62,000 nt of DNA from the NCBI RefSeq assembly GCF_001949145.1, contig NW_019091360.1, forward strand, positions 46,775-108,774, given 5' to 3'. Positions 13,701 through 28,700 of the stretch are shown here, piece by piece (within the stretch, counting starts at the first letter, position 1; every line of letters begins with the position of its first letter). The DNA comes from Acanthaster planci (taxonomy: Eukaryota > Echinodermata > Asteroidea > Valvatida > Acanthasteridae). A model generated the notes under the pieces. It worked only from the letters and a program-made list of their open reading frames with translations. It was not told where the DNA came from and searched no databases. The translations under genes were made by a program, and so were the position numbers.

Positions 13701-16700
13701 CTGCTAAATTTTGCAAACCGGCATGAATCAGTCACAGCAATGTCAGAACAATGAAGTTCTCTAAGGTGGGGGGAAAAGTTCCTGAATTTCTGACACTGGT
13801 TTGCCATGATGGGAAATTCCACTGTCTGAGTGGAGTAAATTGTCCTCGACAAAGGCCCCAAGGCATAGGTACAGGTCTTTGGGCTGTTCAACTGGGCGGA
13901 GATGGATGTCAGAGAAGTCAATGAAGTGGGCACCAATTGACTGGAAAACATAATGTCAGTGTATGGTTTGCCAAATGGACTAAACAGCAGTAGAATTTTT
14001 GATTATTGTGTCGCGGGATATCACTGGCAATAGTTTGCTGTTTGCCCTAGCATCAGCTCAAAGTTTGATGGGTCTAGTGAGAGGGTGTATTGTAAGGGGA
14101 GAATTCCTTTTCTAATCGGCTGTAACTCGAGGTTGACCCCTCAGTACCTCAGGATTTTTTGTGGTACTGCCAAGAGGTACTCTACTATGAGCTCATTATC
14201 TTTGAGTGAATGTACACCAAGCTTTGTGGTCGTGAGAACGTGGACGCTTCATCTGGCTACAAACGAACACACTAGAAATGCTAGATTGTGCCTGAATCTC
14301 TTGTTAATTCGCAGTGTCCACGGTGACTTCAAATGCCACTGAACTGAAAGGAACTTAAGGAGGAGGAACACTCGAAACACGTACTGGTCTACAGTGTAAC
14401 CTGTGGGACCTGGACAATTAATGTACATACTGCTTTTGAATGATGGATAATTATTGAGAGTCTTTTTATACTGTTACTTCCTTTTCTTTCCTTGCTCATA
14501 TTTTCGAATAACTACATGTAGGCATGTATGTACTTGCCGTTTGGTACAATGAATGCAGATTGACTTGGTCCAGAGACCAAAGTAAGCAGAGCCAATGAGT
14601 ACCACGATTTTCGGAATATAAGCCGCAGCTAATACTTTGATTTTCACAATGAAAAATGTCCCTGCCACTCATACACTGGTTGGCTCATATGACAACATTT
14701 GAAACATGAAATGTAAATATCCTCCCGTGCCCTGCCTCCACGCATAACACAGCATAGCCCAAGCTGCGTCGGCCAGCCATGCGATTTGTCTTTCATTGGT
14801 TGCCGTGTACATTCGCTCTTCTGACTTGTTTGATATAAAGGAAACCAGTCCAGAGGGACTAAATAGACTTGTGAATATAACATAAATACCGTTCACACCT
14901 CACAAATCGTGTGGTGCGTCTGCTTGTTTGTCTTTTGAGGTTGTGCAATCCATGCTGTTTATTACCTTCACTAGTCATTTGGTTACTGTTAAATACAAAA
15001 CGAACTGCTGCATGGCTCACCCAGAAAGAACACTCACCCAGGCCGCAAAATTGGCAATCTTGAGGGCATGAGAAAGTTTAGGTTCAATTTTAATACTCGT
15101 TGGTGGGCTGCTAGTAATAACAATGGAAGATGTCGTACCTAAAAGTGGCGCAAACCCTACCATTGGGCACTTTGCTTTTTCGCTGCTAATTTTAGTGGAT
15201 TTTTGAGATTTTTCCTGCCAATTTCACAAATGGGGAACTTAATGAAAGTCCAAATATTCTGATTCATAACTCAATGTCATATACATGTACCTGCTACAAA
15301 GTTCAGGGGACATTTTATTTTGGCCCCAGTTTCCGATTTTTTTTTCTGAAGTGCAAAGTGAACTCTTCAAATGCGTCACATGAAGGTGCCACATAATACT
15401 CTGGCTCTACATACACTGGCACTTCAGCAGTGCAGAGCGTGCGATGACTTCGACGTGTCAACACCGCAGTGCGGCTTATACCCTGCAGCTGATATGCCGA
15501 CTTTAAATTTTAATGTGCACATTTTTGCTTGGCGTGGCAATACTCTGTGTGGCCTACATTCCGAAAACTACAGAAAACACATAAGAACCTTTTTATTCAA
15601 CTAGTATCTTTTTATTCTATATCTATCCATGCCACACAGTGACAATGAATCGTCTTTCCAATGCTTCTTCTCAACTCGTCATTTCTGTTAATCCAGGAGA
15701 ATGAAGGAAATAAACATTAAAAACAAGGACACCAGAAACTGAAGAGAAATGAGTGATATTTGTTGGGAGACACTACAAAAATGTATGTGTATTACATTTT
15801 TAAGGCAATTTTGCGTCAAGCACTTTCCAAATCTTTTTGGGCAATGCCAGCATCTTCTCACAAATCCTTTAATCCCATGTCAGTAGGTTTCACCATCTTC
15901 ATTCAAAGCCCCAAACCTTTGTTCGCATGCGTCAGACCAGGGTAGCACACAATACATATACTATAGGTCACTGGGTCTGATACTCTCCACCAAAAAGTCA
16001 ATCTCAGTTGTTCTTTTACTGATATCAATCGTTCAAACAATTCAATGAATCAACAAAAGGAGGAGATATCCAATGTAATGAAAATATCCACAGATATAAG
16101 AATTCCAAAACCTACGAGGCTGAGTCCCCAAAGATAGTGTTTATCAACACTGACAAGTGATACCACTAATCCTTTAATCCTGTAAATTACACCACAAAAG
16201 TAGCTTTTTGTTTGAGATGCTTTTCCCCTTCCAACTCGGCTCTTTTGTTGCAAACAACCATGGAAAATCTGAGCTGGAGTTGACCTGAATATTCATGGTG
16301 TATTGCATTTATGTATGGTGTCAAACCCCGGGTTACCCCGAAGTTCAACCCTGAGTTACCGCTGGTCACAAAAGGAATTCTTCCCTAAGTTTGTTGACAA
16401 TTCTGAAAGGTATTTACAGTCTCCACTTTACTCAAGCACCCCTGCTTTGATGCACGGTGTATAGATGCAATGAGGCACTTTGAAATGATCACTGATGTCT
16501 CCATCAGTGATCATCAATTGTATTTTAACAACTGCACAGTCACTTGACCTGTGAATGGCGTACTATGTGCCACTGACAAAAAGTTTGGAGCACCTTTCCT
16601 GGTCTTTGATGGCAAACAGTCATTTCTGGATGCTGCAACCACGCCAGTGAGAGGACAGGGATTCCCTGGACACACAGCCACAATTGTGAAATCGCCTTGT

Positions 16701-19700
16701 TGGATAAATGACGAAGTTTAATGCACAAGGGCAACACATGAAGACTGATACAGAACATTTTCGAAATGAGTGGATTCAGCTTAGACTTTGCTGGTTCTAG
16801 CCATTTTGAAGCAGTGTTCTAAACCACATGTTCAAGCTCTGACTGGAACCAGCAAAAGTCAAATCTACTGGTTTTGAAAATGCAGCAAAACAAAGACTGA
16901 GGGTCAGATGTCACCAACTCCAGAGGGAGCAATTACTACTACTGACGATCAGTGTTGTAAACCAAGTCATTTTTTTCCAAGTCAAATTTTAGCAAGTTAA
17001 GTCAAGTCTTGAGTCAATTTTTCTAAATAATGTACATCAGAACTAAAGTTATACCCGTTTGTAATTTCTTTGTTTTGTTCAGTACTTTATTGGTGGTATC
17101 TTTCACTCTTCAAGCTGACCGCCCTTAAATGATAATGACATGGCTTGCCTGTCTTAGTGTTTGTTTGTTGGTTGAACATGCACAATATTCACAATTTTTG
17201 AACCCAAAAATCACCACTTTCGGAGAAGACATGGTGTTCAGTAGCAATGTGTTGGGCAAGGAACAAAATTGGTTCCTGCCGTCATCGTTATCTACGTTCG
17301 TGCGGGAACCAGTTATAATAATAATGTTTGGTGCGCGTGTGCGTGATCTCAGTGCAAGAAGAGAAATCATACTACTGGCATCTAACCAGTGAATTTTTTT
17401 TTTTCAAAATGTAATTTCCCCCCCAAAAAAATATTTAGGGTTTTTCTATTCAAATGTATTGTTGTCCATGCAATAGAATCTGACATAAGAGATTGTGAAT
17501 TCACTGTTCCAGGTTGGCGCATGGATTGGTGATGGTACATGTTGTCGTTTTGCAGTCTTCACGCACCTAGTGGTAAACCACAAACAGTATACAGTTACAT
17601 GGGCTCTATAGAAAGACCGTTCTTAACGATGTAATCAGACCACGCATAGGCCTATGCCCAGGGCCCACACAAACTTCATACAGCTTGCACACGCCATGCG
17701 TGACGTATGCATGATGTGCGTTGGTGCCAGTGGAGGAACGCAATGCGATGCCACACATGCTTCTTTTGTTAGTTTGTATTTTTATTTATTTTAAGAAAAG
17801 ATTTAATATCAACAAGTCATTTTTTTTCAAGTCAAGTCAAGTCTCGAGTCTAAAAAATAACGACTTGAGTCCGACTTGAATTCGAGTCAGGGACTCGAGT
17901 AAAAAACACTGCTGATGACATACTTCCATTTAAAATATATCACTGAAATAAAGTAATGTTTGTCAAGTACGTCAGAAATATAAAAAGTTTAAAAATTGTA
18001 ATTTTTGGAACAATTTTGTTCAAAAGTTTCACTTAATTTTTTCAATATTCCTCTAGCTATTTATGGTCTTGGTATATGGTGATGCACATCCTGCATGAGG
18101 TTGTGCACAGTGTGCTTTAAGACTATTTAAGACTTGCCATGTGACAGCCCCTTGACAAATAAGAATGGCTAAACTGGTTTGGGCACTTGTATGGACAAGA
18201 GCGTTTGGATTGTGCAAGTTTTCTCTTGACATGGTATCTGTTTTTGCAAGTTTGTTTTTGTGAGTTGGCATCAGAGTTGACACATTTCACAAAAGTTTTA
18301 ATTCAAGCACTGCCACGCAAAACGATCTGGGTGCCTAAGTTCCTCTGTGTTTTGCCCGCTACGTCAATCTGTATATAGTCAAAGCATCCAACACTGTCAT
18401 TTGATTCTAGCTAGTGCCAGTTTAACTAATATCATTCCGGCATTAATCAATTATCCCTTTCAACATCCATTTGACAGAAGTAGAAGTCAAAACACAATGC
18501 CCAGCTGCAAAATGGTTAATGATTCTCACTATTTTGTTATTTTGCATGATGTATACACTCTAACTATGCAAGCTCGCAAAACCATTTCATTCAGGAATGT
18601 AACTGGTTCACAATTTTAACTTGATGAAAGTGAATACGCCTCACAAACTGGAATTCACATGCAAGTCTAGTGTCTACTGCACAAGTATATAATAGGCACT
18701 GCTTACACAGTGCCCTGTGCTATGTGGAAATCAAATTGTTGGGCACATGAATTATAGCATGGAGATATGAAAGCACTGTATGTGTGGCTTTATGGCAAAT
18801 TTGGCCTTCGAAAGTTTTGGTGCACTAAGTTCCCATGTATTAACCAGTTGGCATTAGACACTCTTACCCCAAAAAGCTGCTGGGGAATTTTTTTCCTGGA
18901 AATTCTTTAACCTGGCAACCTAGATTGACCAAATCAGGCATGACATATTACCATAAAAGGTCAAAAACAAAAACGAAAAAAAAATTCTTAAACGAGTGTA
19001 CACATCCTCCATTGTGTGTTTACATTTTAAAAAGAGAGGTCTATTTAAAGATGGTAACACCTGAATAGTAAAGAAAGAAAGAAATCAATATCAAAACTAC
19101 TGTTCCTGAACCAAGTACAGTTAAAACCTGCTGCAAACTGCTTTTTGCTTGACATCATCTTTTAATAATGATAGCACTTTTCCAAATTGAAAGTACTGGA
19201 ATATAGGTAGTACTTTCATAATGGCTATGCAATTTGTTTACATTAGTACAATATCAGTAGAGGGCACTGTGTAAAAACAGCACTTGTGAAAAGGCTCTTA
19301 TGGGAAAAACTTATGGGGGAAAGGAGCAGTTGTGACCAAGTACTATAGGTAAAAACATACTTATTGGGCAAAAGGCAATTTTTATAATATTGGGGTAAAT
19401 ATCTCCTTAACATCTTGCTGCCCCACTGAGAAATAAATATAAGTATCCCACAAACCTCTTCGGGCATATCCGTGTCAGTGATAGTGAACTCATACTTCTG
19501 CCGCTCCTTTTCTTGCTCCCATGACTCAAGTATCTGCAGGTATTTTGCCATTTCAGTCTCATTGGTAACCTACAGGAAGTAACATGTGTTTGAAGCAAGG
19601 TTACTGATTTGATTGCTCTTCTGTTGGAATTAAATCGTGCATGCATTCTGAGTGACACTGCCAAAGTATCAGACTCTTAACTTTTAAAATCTTCAGTCAC

Positions 19701-22700
19701 ATTTATGCCAATGCTGTGTATCCATGGGATGTCAGAATGCAATGTCCCATGTCGCTTCTTCCACAAACATTGAAATATACAGTGAGACATCAAAAAAAGA
19801 AACAAGTTTGCAAACTTTCACAGTTTGCATGCTCTGCCTACCTTACACTGCTGATATATGCAGTAATGAGAAGTATGTGAAGAGTTCTTTTTAAAAATGA
19901 TATATTAAAATGTGAAGACTTTCCACAATTATGAAAGTAGACAAGTTAAAGCAGTATACCAGGTCCATGTGTGCCTAATAGACTTCAAATTCGCTTGTTT
20001 ATTATGTCATATTTTGCATACCTTTCAAAAATGAATTGGGCAGCCAGAAGAAGGTGAGATCACAAGGTAACGAAATGGTGCTTATTGTGAGTTTTGAAAC
20101 AAATTCCTCATACAGGGGGTAAGTTGAAGTTGAGGATAAAATCTCTCAACTTCAACAAAAAGAAAGTAAACCAAAGGCTTTTCCCAATAACCACCAAAAG
20201 AGGACATTGTTGGCAGCTTGTGTAATAGTTAAAATTTCTAAATCTATCTGTTAATGATTGATTTGTAATTTAAGAATTGTGCAAGATCTGGTTAAGTGTC
20301 AATTTCTCTCCATTTGATTAGAAAATAACTAAATGTGCTTTGAAACCCAAACAAAGTAACATTACCTCACACACGATATCCAGGTCATAGAATGATGGCT
20401 CTCCGATGGCAATAAATGTTACTTTACATGTACAGCATTGTGCAGGCTGCAATTCTCCAGTGACAGGTTGAATGTCTATGATCTGACGATGTGTCTCTGA
20501 AGTCACATACCACTCAAACGACAAACTAAGGGATAACAAGTCACAATATCTTCATCAACTAAGACAAATCAATTCTGGAACATCCTGTCAAGGTCATTCC
20601 ATCCTTGAACCTTACCCATTTTATCCATGTAGGTACATACAGTTGTGATCAAATTTACACACACTTGGTCTGGACGTGTTTTCATGTAATTACAGTTTTT
20701 AGATTTTAAAACTGAAACAATTTCTTGACAACCTTTCTTTTTCTGCTGCTGATCAGCCAGCACATCTACTTTATTAACATGAACCTATAAGTAATAACAC
20801 AAATAGGTATTCTGTGAATTTCCGTTTGATCAAAACAGAAAAGGAATGGCTGCCATGAATATATTAACTCTCTAATGCTGGTATGAAATCATTCAGTTCT
20901 CATCTATATTTATTCCTTCATAATTTTATTATGTGAAATTAATCGATAAAATATTTGATACACTTTATGATGGCCATACCTTTTGGTTATATAAGTACAT
21001 GTATATGGATTTCATTTTATGCTTTTATACATGTACCCTATTTGTCACTCATCTAATTATATAGTGATATTCATAAGACGTTCAGCATAATCTTAACCCC
21101 TTTAACTTGCGGTTTTGTGTGAGGATTAGTGCATACTACATATACATTCTATTCATCATTTACACCCTGCAGAACGCCGTGTTAGCGTTGTGCATTGTTG
21201 GCAATCTCCCTGGTACCCAGCAGACTAACTCTGTTCGACCATCACAACATCCCTTTGACTGGGGACCAACTAAAGATAGCTGTAACCACACCCAGGACAT
21301 TTGCCAAACCGACAAGTAAACCACCAGTGAAATTTGTCGCGTTTGGAGATCCTTGAACTTTGACCAAGCCCTCGTAATAAATCATGCAGACTACTAAGTA
21401 AGGTGTGGGAAGTTTTGAAAACTTTGAACATTTGCAGAGTCAAGAAAAAACTGTTGTTTTCATTTTTTTTTTTTGCTATGTCTTGTTCGATTTTAAGTAG
21501 TTTATTACCATATAGTACGGTCTTCCTTTTTTAACTTCATTACCTTGTTCGTATGTTCAGGCCCTTTTTGACCTAGTTGTGCTGGCAGGGTTCGTTGTGT
21601 AAATGTTTATTTCATCTATAAATGTATTATAATATAATTTGAATTTGATTTTAAATTTTTTTTATGATCATGTACATGAAATGCAATTCTGCCTTTAGCT
21701 GCAATGTTTCTGTCTTTACCAATAATAATAATGATGCTGCTGCAGTTTCAATGTGGGCCTGCTGCTGGACAGAGCTTTGCATACTGGGCATACATACGCA
21801 CAGTAGTGTGGGTCGAGTCTACTAGAGAATACCTACCCAAACAGTCGGTACATAAGCAAATTTACAATGCACGTACAGCTATTTGCTGAAAAGACTTGAT
21901 CATCCATGGTGCCTCTTGACCTAACACTACGCACTGCGGACACGCTGACATGTTCGTTCTTCTTTTCAAAAGCGACTAGGAATGTCGTAGCCACGTGAGG
22001 AGGACAGGTGGGAGAGGACTGTTTGGGTAGGTAGGGGAGGAGGGGAGCAATTGGAACAGAGCATTGCCTCGGCACGACTTGTTCATTGCAATTGCCACGG
22101 CCCTCTTTTGTAGCCTCGTCACATAGATTTCATCCACTGACGGCAGCAGCTGACCAACAATCCTGGACGCCATCTTCACAACCCGCTGTAAGAGTGGTTC
22201 CACCATACCAGACCGTGACGGAGTGCGTAAGAACGCTCTCCACCACCGACCGATAAAAATTAACCAGCACACGCTGTCCAAAGCCAAAGCTCTTCATCCG
22301 ATGTAGGAAGAAGAGCCACTGCTGGGCCTTTTTCATGCAGTGGTTAACTTGTGCTGACCATGTCAGGTCGCTCGCGAGGTGAATGCCCAGGAACTTAAAA
22401 ATATTGACTCTTTCGACTTCTAAAGAGTCAACACAGGAAAAATCAAAGTTTTGTTCCGATGAAAATAAACTATCATCTCCTGGGTTTTAACAACATTCAA
22501 CTCGTGGTTGTTCTCTGAGCACCATCCCACGAACTCCTCAACCTGACAGCGATATTCACTTTCGTCACTGCATTGAATCAGGCCCACTATAATCGTGTCA
22601 TCAGCAAACTTAGTTACTATATCATTACCAATTGAAACGCAATCATACGTCATCAGTGAATATAACAATGGACTCAAGACACAACCCTGTGGGGCTCCAG

Positions 22701-25700
22701 TATTCAGTAATCTCGTTACAGAAAAATGATTACCAATTCTTACTCGCTGAGGCCTAGCTGTCAAAAAGTCAAATATCTAGTGGCACAGGGCATGAACCAA
22801 AATATTCAAATTTACTAATTTACTGAACAACTTATGAGGTAGAATGTTGTTAAAAGCAGAACTAAAATCAATAAATAATAATCGAACATAGGACGGTTTA
22901 CTAATATCAAGATGACGAAAAACATGGTGAAGTGTAAGTGACACGGCATTATCACATAACCTATTACACTGGTAAGCAAACTGTTGTGGGTCCATAGAAT
23001 AGGGCAAAACAGATTTCATAAACTTGAGAACTAAACGTTCAAAACATTTGCCGACTTGTAACTTGTTCGGCAATTTAGTCCACCTGACGCTTGAAATGAG
23101 AAAAATGCAGAGGGGGAGTTTTAAGGGGGTGTGTCAGATTTGCATTTGTAGTAATATTTAGAAATTAGCGAATTTGGGTTTTTGGGTGATTTTTTTACTG
23201 TTTGTACCAATCCATTGATTTATTTCACATTTTGATTTAACTGCTTTGAAAAAAATCCAAAAAATGATGATCGTTTTTGGTGTTCAAGGAGCAGCTCAAG
23301 TAAATTTTCTAGCAAAAATCCACGGACCATCGGACCACAGGATGTTGTAACAGAATCACCTGTAAGGCAGTGGAGATCAGGATTTGCAGTTCTCCGACAG
23401 AAATTTGAACCCCATTTATTCAGTTCGAGGATCGAACTCGACAAATTTATTTTGAAGTTAAACTCTCTTCTTTTGAAAATATAATGATGTGACGTGGATT
23501 CGAAATATGAACAACACTTGATCATGCAGCTGCACAGCGACCAAATTGTGAGTCACGGCACCTCAACAAGCTTGCACGTTGTACAGTCATTGTGCAGTTT
23601 CTTTACTGCACATAAAAAGGCACTCTGCCTCGTTGCATAGTCACTGTCCAAACGTTGTCGTTGCACGTAAAAAAAAAACCAATCCAATAAAAAAATGAGG
23701 CAAATACTCGTGTATTATTGACATAGAGATCATCTGCATAAACAGGAGAATAAATATCTGGAAATGGCAAGTTAAACACGGCCATCGCAGCGGACCTCGA
23801 AAACAAGTGGATGTGTTTAGTGGTTTGGGTTATAACATTATCTCTGAAGGGGTGATTATAAGACAGTATACTGTTTTGCCAGTGCTAGCACTTTTCCAGT
23901 CTGAAATAATCTCTTAAAATGAACTGAAATTCTTGAGGTCACCAATTACAACTCTAGATGAATTTTGACAGTTTACAACGTGTTTGAGTTGTGCCGCCAA
24001 AAGCGAGTTCACGGATGTTTTTAATGTTACTTGCTCATATATTGCATGGAGGAATAAAAACATATCGGTAGCTCTTCCAATGAACAAGCACAATTCACCT
24101 TTTTTAAATCAGTCAAGTGCGGACCTGCTCAAATGGTTGTGAGATTTCAACGAATTGCATTTTCCAAAAATCGTCCGGATGAACGGTTTTTGAAAAATGG
24201 GCAAAACTCTGCAAAAATTTGTTTTTTTAAAAAAACGACAACACTTCAGGCAAAAAAATTTACAGATCTTTTGACTTTATTATGTATTTACTTTCCACGT
24301 GTACTCATTTTGCAAAGTTGTCGCTTACTAACAGTGGCATAGCGAAGGCAGTGTACTAATCTATTAGGCAAAAAAGAACCGATTACGACTAAAGTTAGCA
24401 GAATAATCCTTAAAATACTCCAGGCGACTAGGCTATACTTTATCTATTTTTTGCTTACAATAAAACACTAAACAGTTTCTCTAAAACTATGTGTACGAAA
24501 CAATTTTCCACCCATGCAGATCCAGACGGGCCGTACCCGCGCACACCCTCAGGCACCAGTCCAATGGCGATTGTTTTGTGCAACTGGTACACTCTCCTTC
24601 TACAGCACAAGTGCACGTACATGTACAGTTGACTCCCGTTATTACGAGGGCCGGCGGACTTTCACAATTCTGTCTTTATAGCCGGAGCGTCGTTAAAATC
24701 GGAGCGCAATTTTTCACACTCATTTTGCACAAGTTTATAGCCATGTACACGTCTGTTGGAATAATGTACAGGTACACCGATACCGCACGCCGAACAAATG
24801 AAAAGACGATGTTATGTGTCTCTTATTGATGCTGAATTTTATCTTATGTTAATGAATAAAATGATATAAATAAAGTGAATTTAAAAGTCAAATATTTGAC
24901 AACCTGGATCAGAAGAAGCCGAGAAGAATAGCCAGGTGAGAAGAAACATTCAAGTCCGTGCCGGTAAGTACCTCACACGTCCTTAGTGTATGCTTTGCTT
25001 TCATCATGAATTGGCTAAAACCAGTCAAAAGAGGGTGCAACTATTACCAGTATGTCCGGGGGCGTAATGTCATTAAATTAAAGATCGGCGAGATGAAACA
25101 ACATTATATTGAAGTTCTTACAAAGGTGCATTGATAAGGCATTGACAGACAGGGAAAACGTATGATGCCCAAATCGGGACAAAAGATTTATCATTGACAG
25201 CTGCAGATAATACGGTTTGGGAAAAAAGTCACAGTAAATGGGTTGACCACAATACTTTTACTGGCATGGGGTCCCCACAAATCGTCGTTGTAGGTGGAGT
25301 CTCGCAATATTAGTGCACGTAATAACCAAATATTTCTCCATAGCAATGAACACAAATTGTTCGGGATTGGGAGAATATGCTCATTGCATCCGGGTTATCA
25401 ATATGATCGAGCTTGTAATAACGGGAGTGGACTGTACCACGGAGAAATGCATATTGCACAGTAGGCTGCATTCGCGCGTCTACTTGGTATCCGTGTGTGG
25501 ATGCACGCGCATTACTCTCGGGTCAGGAGAATACTCCTATCCTGTGTGTCGGCAGGGAGTATACTCTCGCTGACCCTCACCCCACCCACCTGCCGTTCGT
25601 GTGCTCAGGAGACTACTCAGTTAACACGAATAGCTTGCTCGAATGCAACATTGACGTAAACACACGTACCTTGAACCATGAACCTTGTGTATGTAAGGAA

Positions 25701-28700
25701 ACTGAGTGGGACCATGCGCGGCAATCGCGACTACTTGGAACTCTCTGAGGTTTAAGTCAAACTGGTGTTCCCCTTACAGAACATTCTGCTACATACGGGA
25801 GCATCCATGAATCCCACTCTGACATGGCTGTGCTTCAGCCTGAACAACAGACCGGGTCGCCTAAAGATGACATCGACTTTGTGGGCGATTTTCCCCTTTC
25901 AGTTTCGATATCCTTTCATGACAGTGATGCTGATCCTTCTTGGGCCACATCCCCATTGTTTTCTAGATGACCCTTATAGAGGCAGTACCAGGCCACGGAG
26001 CCCGCCGGCCATTTGTGCGGTTGGGGTCTCTGAATTCTGTACACCCTGTCTTCCCGCTACCTTCTGAGAAGACTAATTCTACCCTCTTGGTCCCCCTGCC
26101 AGCTCTGGGAAGACCCCCTTGTAGAGACAGTGCCAGGCAATGCGGGTACAACACTGCCTGCATCCTGGGCATTGGTACCGCCATGAATCACAAATCTCCC
26201 CATTTAGGCTGCGTGTCTGACAAGAACATGCCGAGAAAAGAAGGACGAACATGGTGGTATGACGGCAGTGCATAGTGGGAGGTCAAGGGGCACCATGGAT
26301 GATCAAGTCTTTTCATTAAATAGCTATATGCACATGCAAAATTTGCATATATAATGACTGTTTGGGTAGGTAGAGCGCCGTGGACTACACAATTACAAAC
26401 CATAAGGAAGAAGGCCGAGTAGTATGGGGCACAATACATTGTTCCATGTTACAGGAGTGTGCATGTGATAGCAAATTCATCTTCAAATCAATTTGATGCA
26501 CAGTAAAGGTGTTATAGAGGCCTACACGCATATGCACAAATGCACCACCTTTGAATTCACTGTAAATTTTGCAGATGTGCATTTGCTTTTAGTGTAAAAA
26601 TAGTGCAATGCGTTGCATTAGCATAGCACATTTTGCGAGGTTTGATATGAGCCATCCAACACAGTTATATATCACACTGCTTGTTGCCATGGATTGACCA
26701 ATCAGAAATAAGAATTCAAGTTTGCTTGAAGATAAAAGGTGATACAAATAAATAGATTATAGAAATACAGACATGTTTAAAAACCCTGAAGTACTTATTT
26801 TTGCTTCAGAATGATTGAAATGTCTCTAATGGTTGAAGTAAATAGAGACTTAATTTGGCTTTAGATAAAAGAGTTTAGTGTGCATGTTGCAGAAATTGGA
26901 CCATACAGAACAAAGACTCATGTTTATGGAACTTGAGGTTCACGTAATTACTAGAAAAAGCAAAGACATGAAAAATGACTGAACCGAATACATGAAGGTT
27001 GGCGTTTGTCTGTAGCATTTATTATTATAAACTAAAACTTGTCTCAAATTACTCAAGGCAGCTACATGAACACTCCTACACCTGCAATCAAAAGCTAAGG
27101 TAGAAAAAAAATATTAGCTTATCAGTGTCAGTTTATGTGGGGCAAGTTGAATGATTCTGGTGAACATGTGGCAGAGCTAGAAAATAGATTTAGATTACCA
27201 GTTTCCTTGTATTTTTCTGTGTTTCCCTGTTTATTTACTTTGGCCCTTGCTTCAACCCATATAACTTGCCCTGTGCTCTGACCACATTTACTTTGGAGAG
27301 CAGACTAGCAGAGACATTGTTCTTGTATTTGTTCTTCTGGCTCCTCACTTGAGTGTACTTTTCTGCCTGAGTCAGGCTTCTGTCTGCTTCTAAAGAGTCA
27401 GTGGTGAGTTTCTCACCGTTCTTATTTCTGTATAGTTATTTTGTGTCTGTTTTATCATTTAGTTAAAACAGTTTTGGCAACCTTTTCCTGATGGTTGTTG
27501 ATTTCCATTAACTTTCTCTGACAAGTCTTGAAGTCGTATTGCTGTTTGGAGCTTTGGAGCCTTATAAATTTGCTTTTGGATTTTGCACAATTTTGTCTGT
27601 ATAATGCCTTAATCCCTAGTTAATTCTGCTCCAACTTCCTTTACTTCATGTACTAGATATCTTTTGCTGTTTTCTTTACCTTTTTTTTGCTTCAAAGTCT
27701 CCTCACTAGATGTATATTGACACATTGTGTTGATTTTTAGTCCTTTTAAAGTTTTAGTCTTTTGGTATTAAGTCTTTGCAGTCTTTTAGCCATTTTGGTT
27801 TTTCCATTTCTCGGGGGGTACTTAAAAATTCTTTGTGTCCTTTTTTAACCACTTCGCACCAGGGGACCTGCAATTGGGTACCTTAACCACTCCCTGCCAG
27901 GAATTCCGGATACGGACACTTATGCTTTATATGTGTGGCTGGCGTCTCCAAACTTGGACAAAGGGAACAGGGCCTTGTAACAAAAGACCGTACTCGGAAC
28001 AAAAGACCAGGCTGTGGGCATTACTGACATTTTCCCACTCTCAAAAGTGGAGATAATCCAGCCTTGTTTTGAAACAGTATACCACAGTATGGGGCATTTA
28101 GAGTGAGCTGATTACCACCGGGGACAAAAGAACTCCACCTCTGCAGCGATGAGCCACACGGCACCACTGCATGCTAATCTGGCCCATATTGAAAAGAGGT
28201 CAGCAGCACACTGAGCCAGGTTCGTGAACAAAATAAAGTTATATAACACCACACAATCTGGGCTCTCTTTACAAAGTCGCAGGCCTGGCTGAACTACACA
28301 GGAGTCAACAGATGTTGCCTGTCAGATTAAAGTAACCACCAGACAGTCATTCATTTGGGGTGTACACGTCCAGTAAATTAAGTAATGAATTTCTAAAGAA
28401 TTTTGAAAATGGAAAATCTTGAAAAACACCTGTATTTGTGCATGGCCATTTTAATTGAACCCGGCAGCAAGTGGTCAAAGTCAAATACTGGTGTCTGCGT
28501 CCCTATGAATTCAGTTTCCTGTGACCTTTCCCTCAAAGATCGTTGTTTTAGTTAGAATTTTTGTAGTTATTTTGCAAGCTTCCCTTAGGCGGCAACGTGA
28601 AATTGACTTAGTGTTATTCTGTGTCTTGCCCACGTTCTTCCCAATCAGTTGGGCATTGTCAAGGAGGGCGAGAACACGCGTCCTGCATGGGAGCGTGCAC

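Noticed and set aside
17125-17392. Overlapping ORFs of 81 and 87 codons on opposite strands
   Set aside because: Mirror frames in low-complexity-flanked sequence, with no motifs or splice context.
20569-20763. Possible extra CFAP65 exon (64-codon minus-strand ORF)
   Set aside because: Exon f joins exon g directly in phase and the peptide has no family motif.
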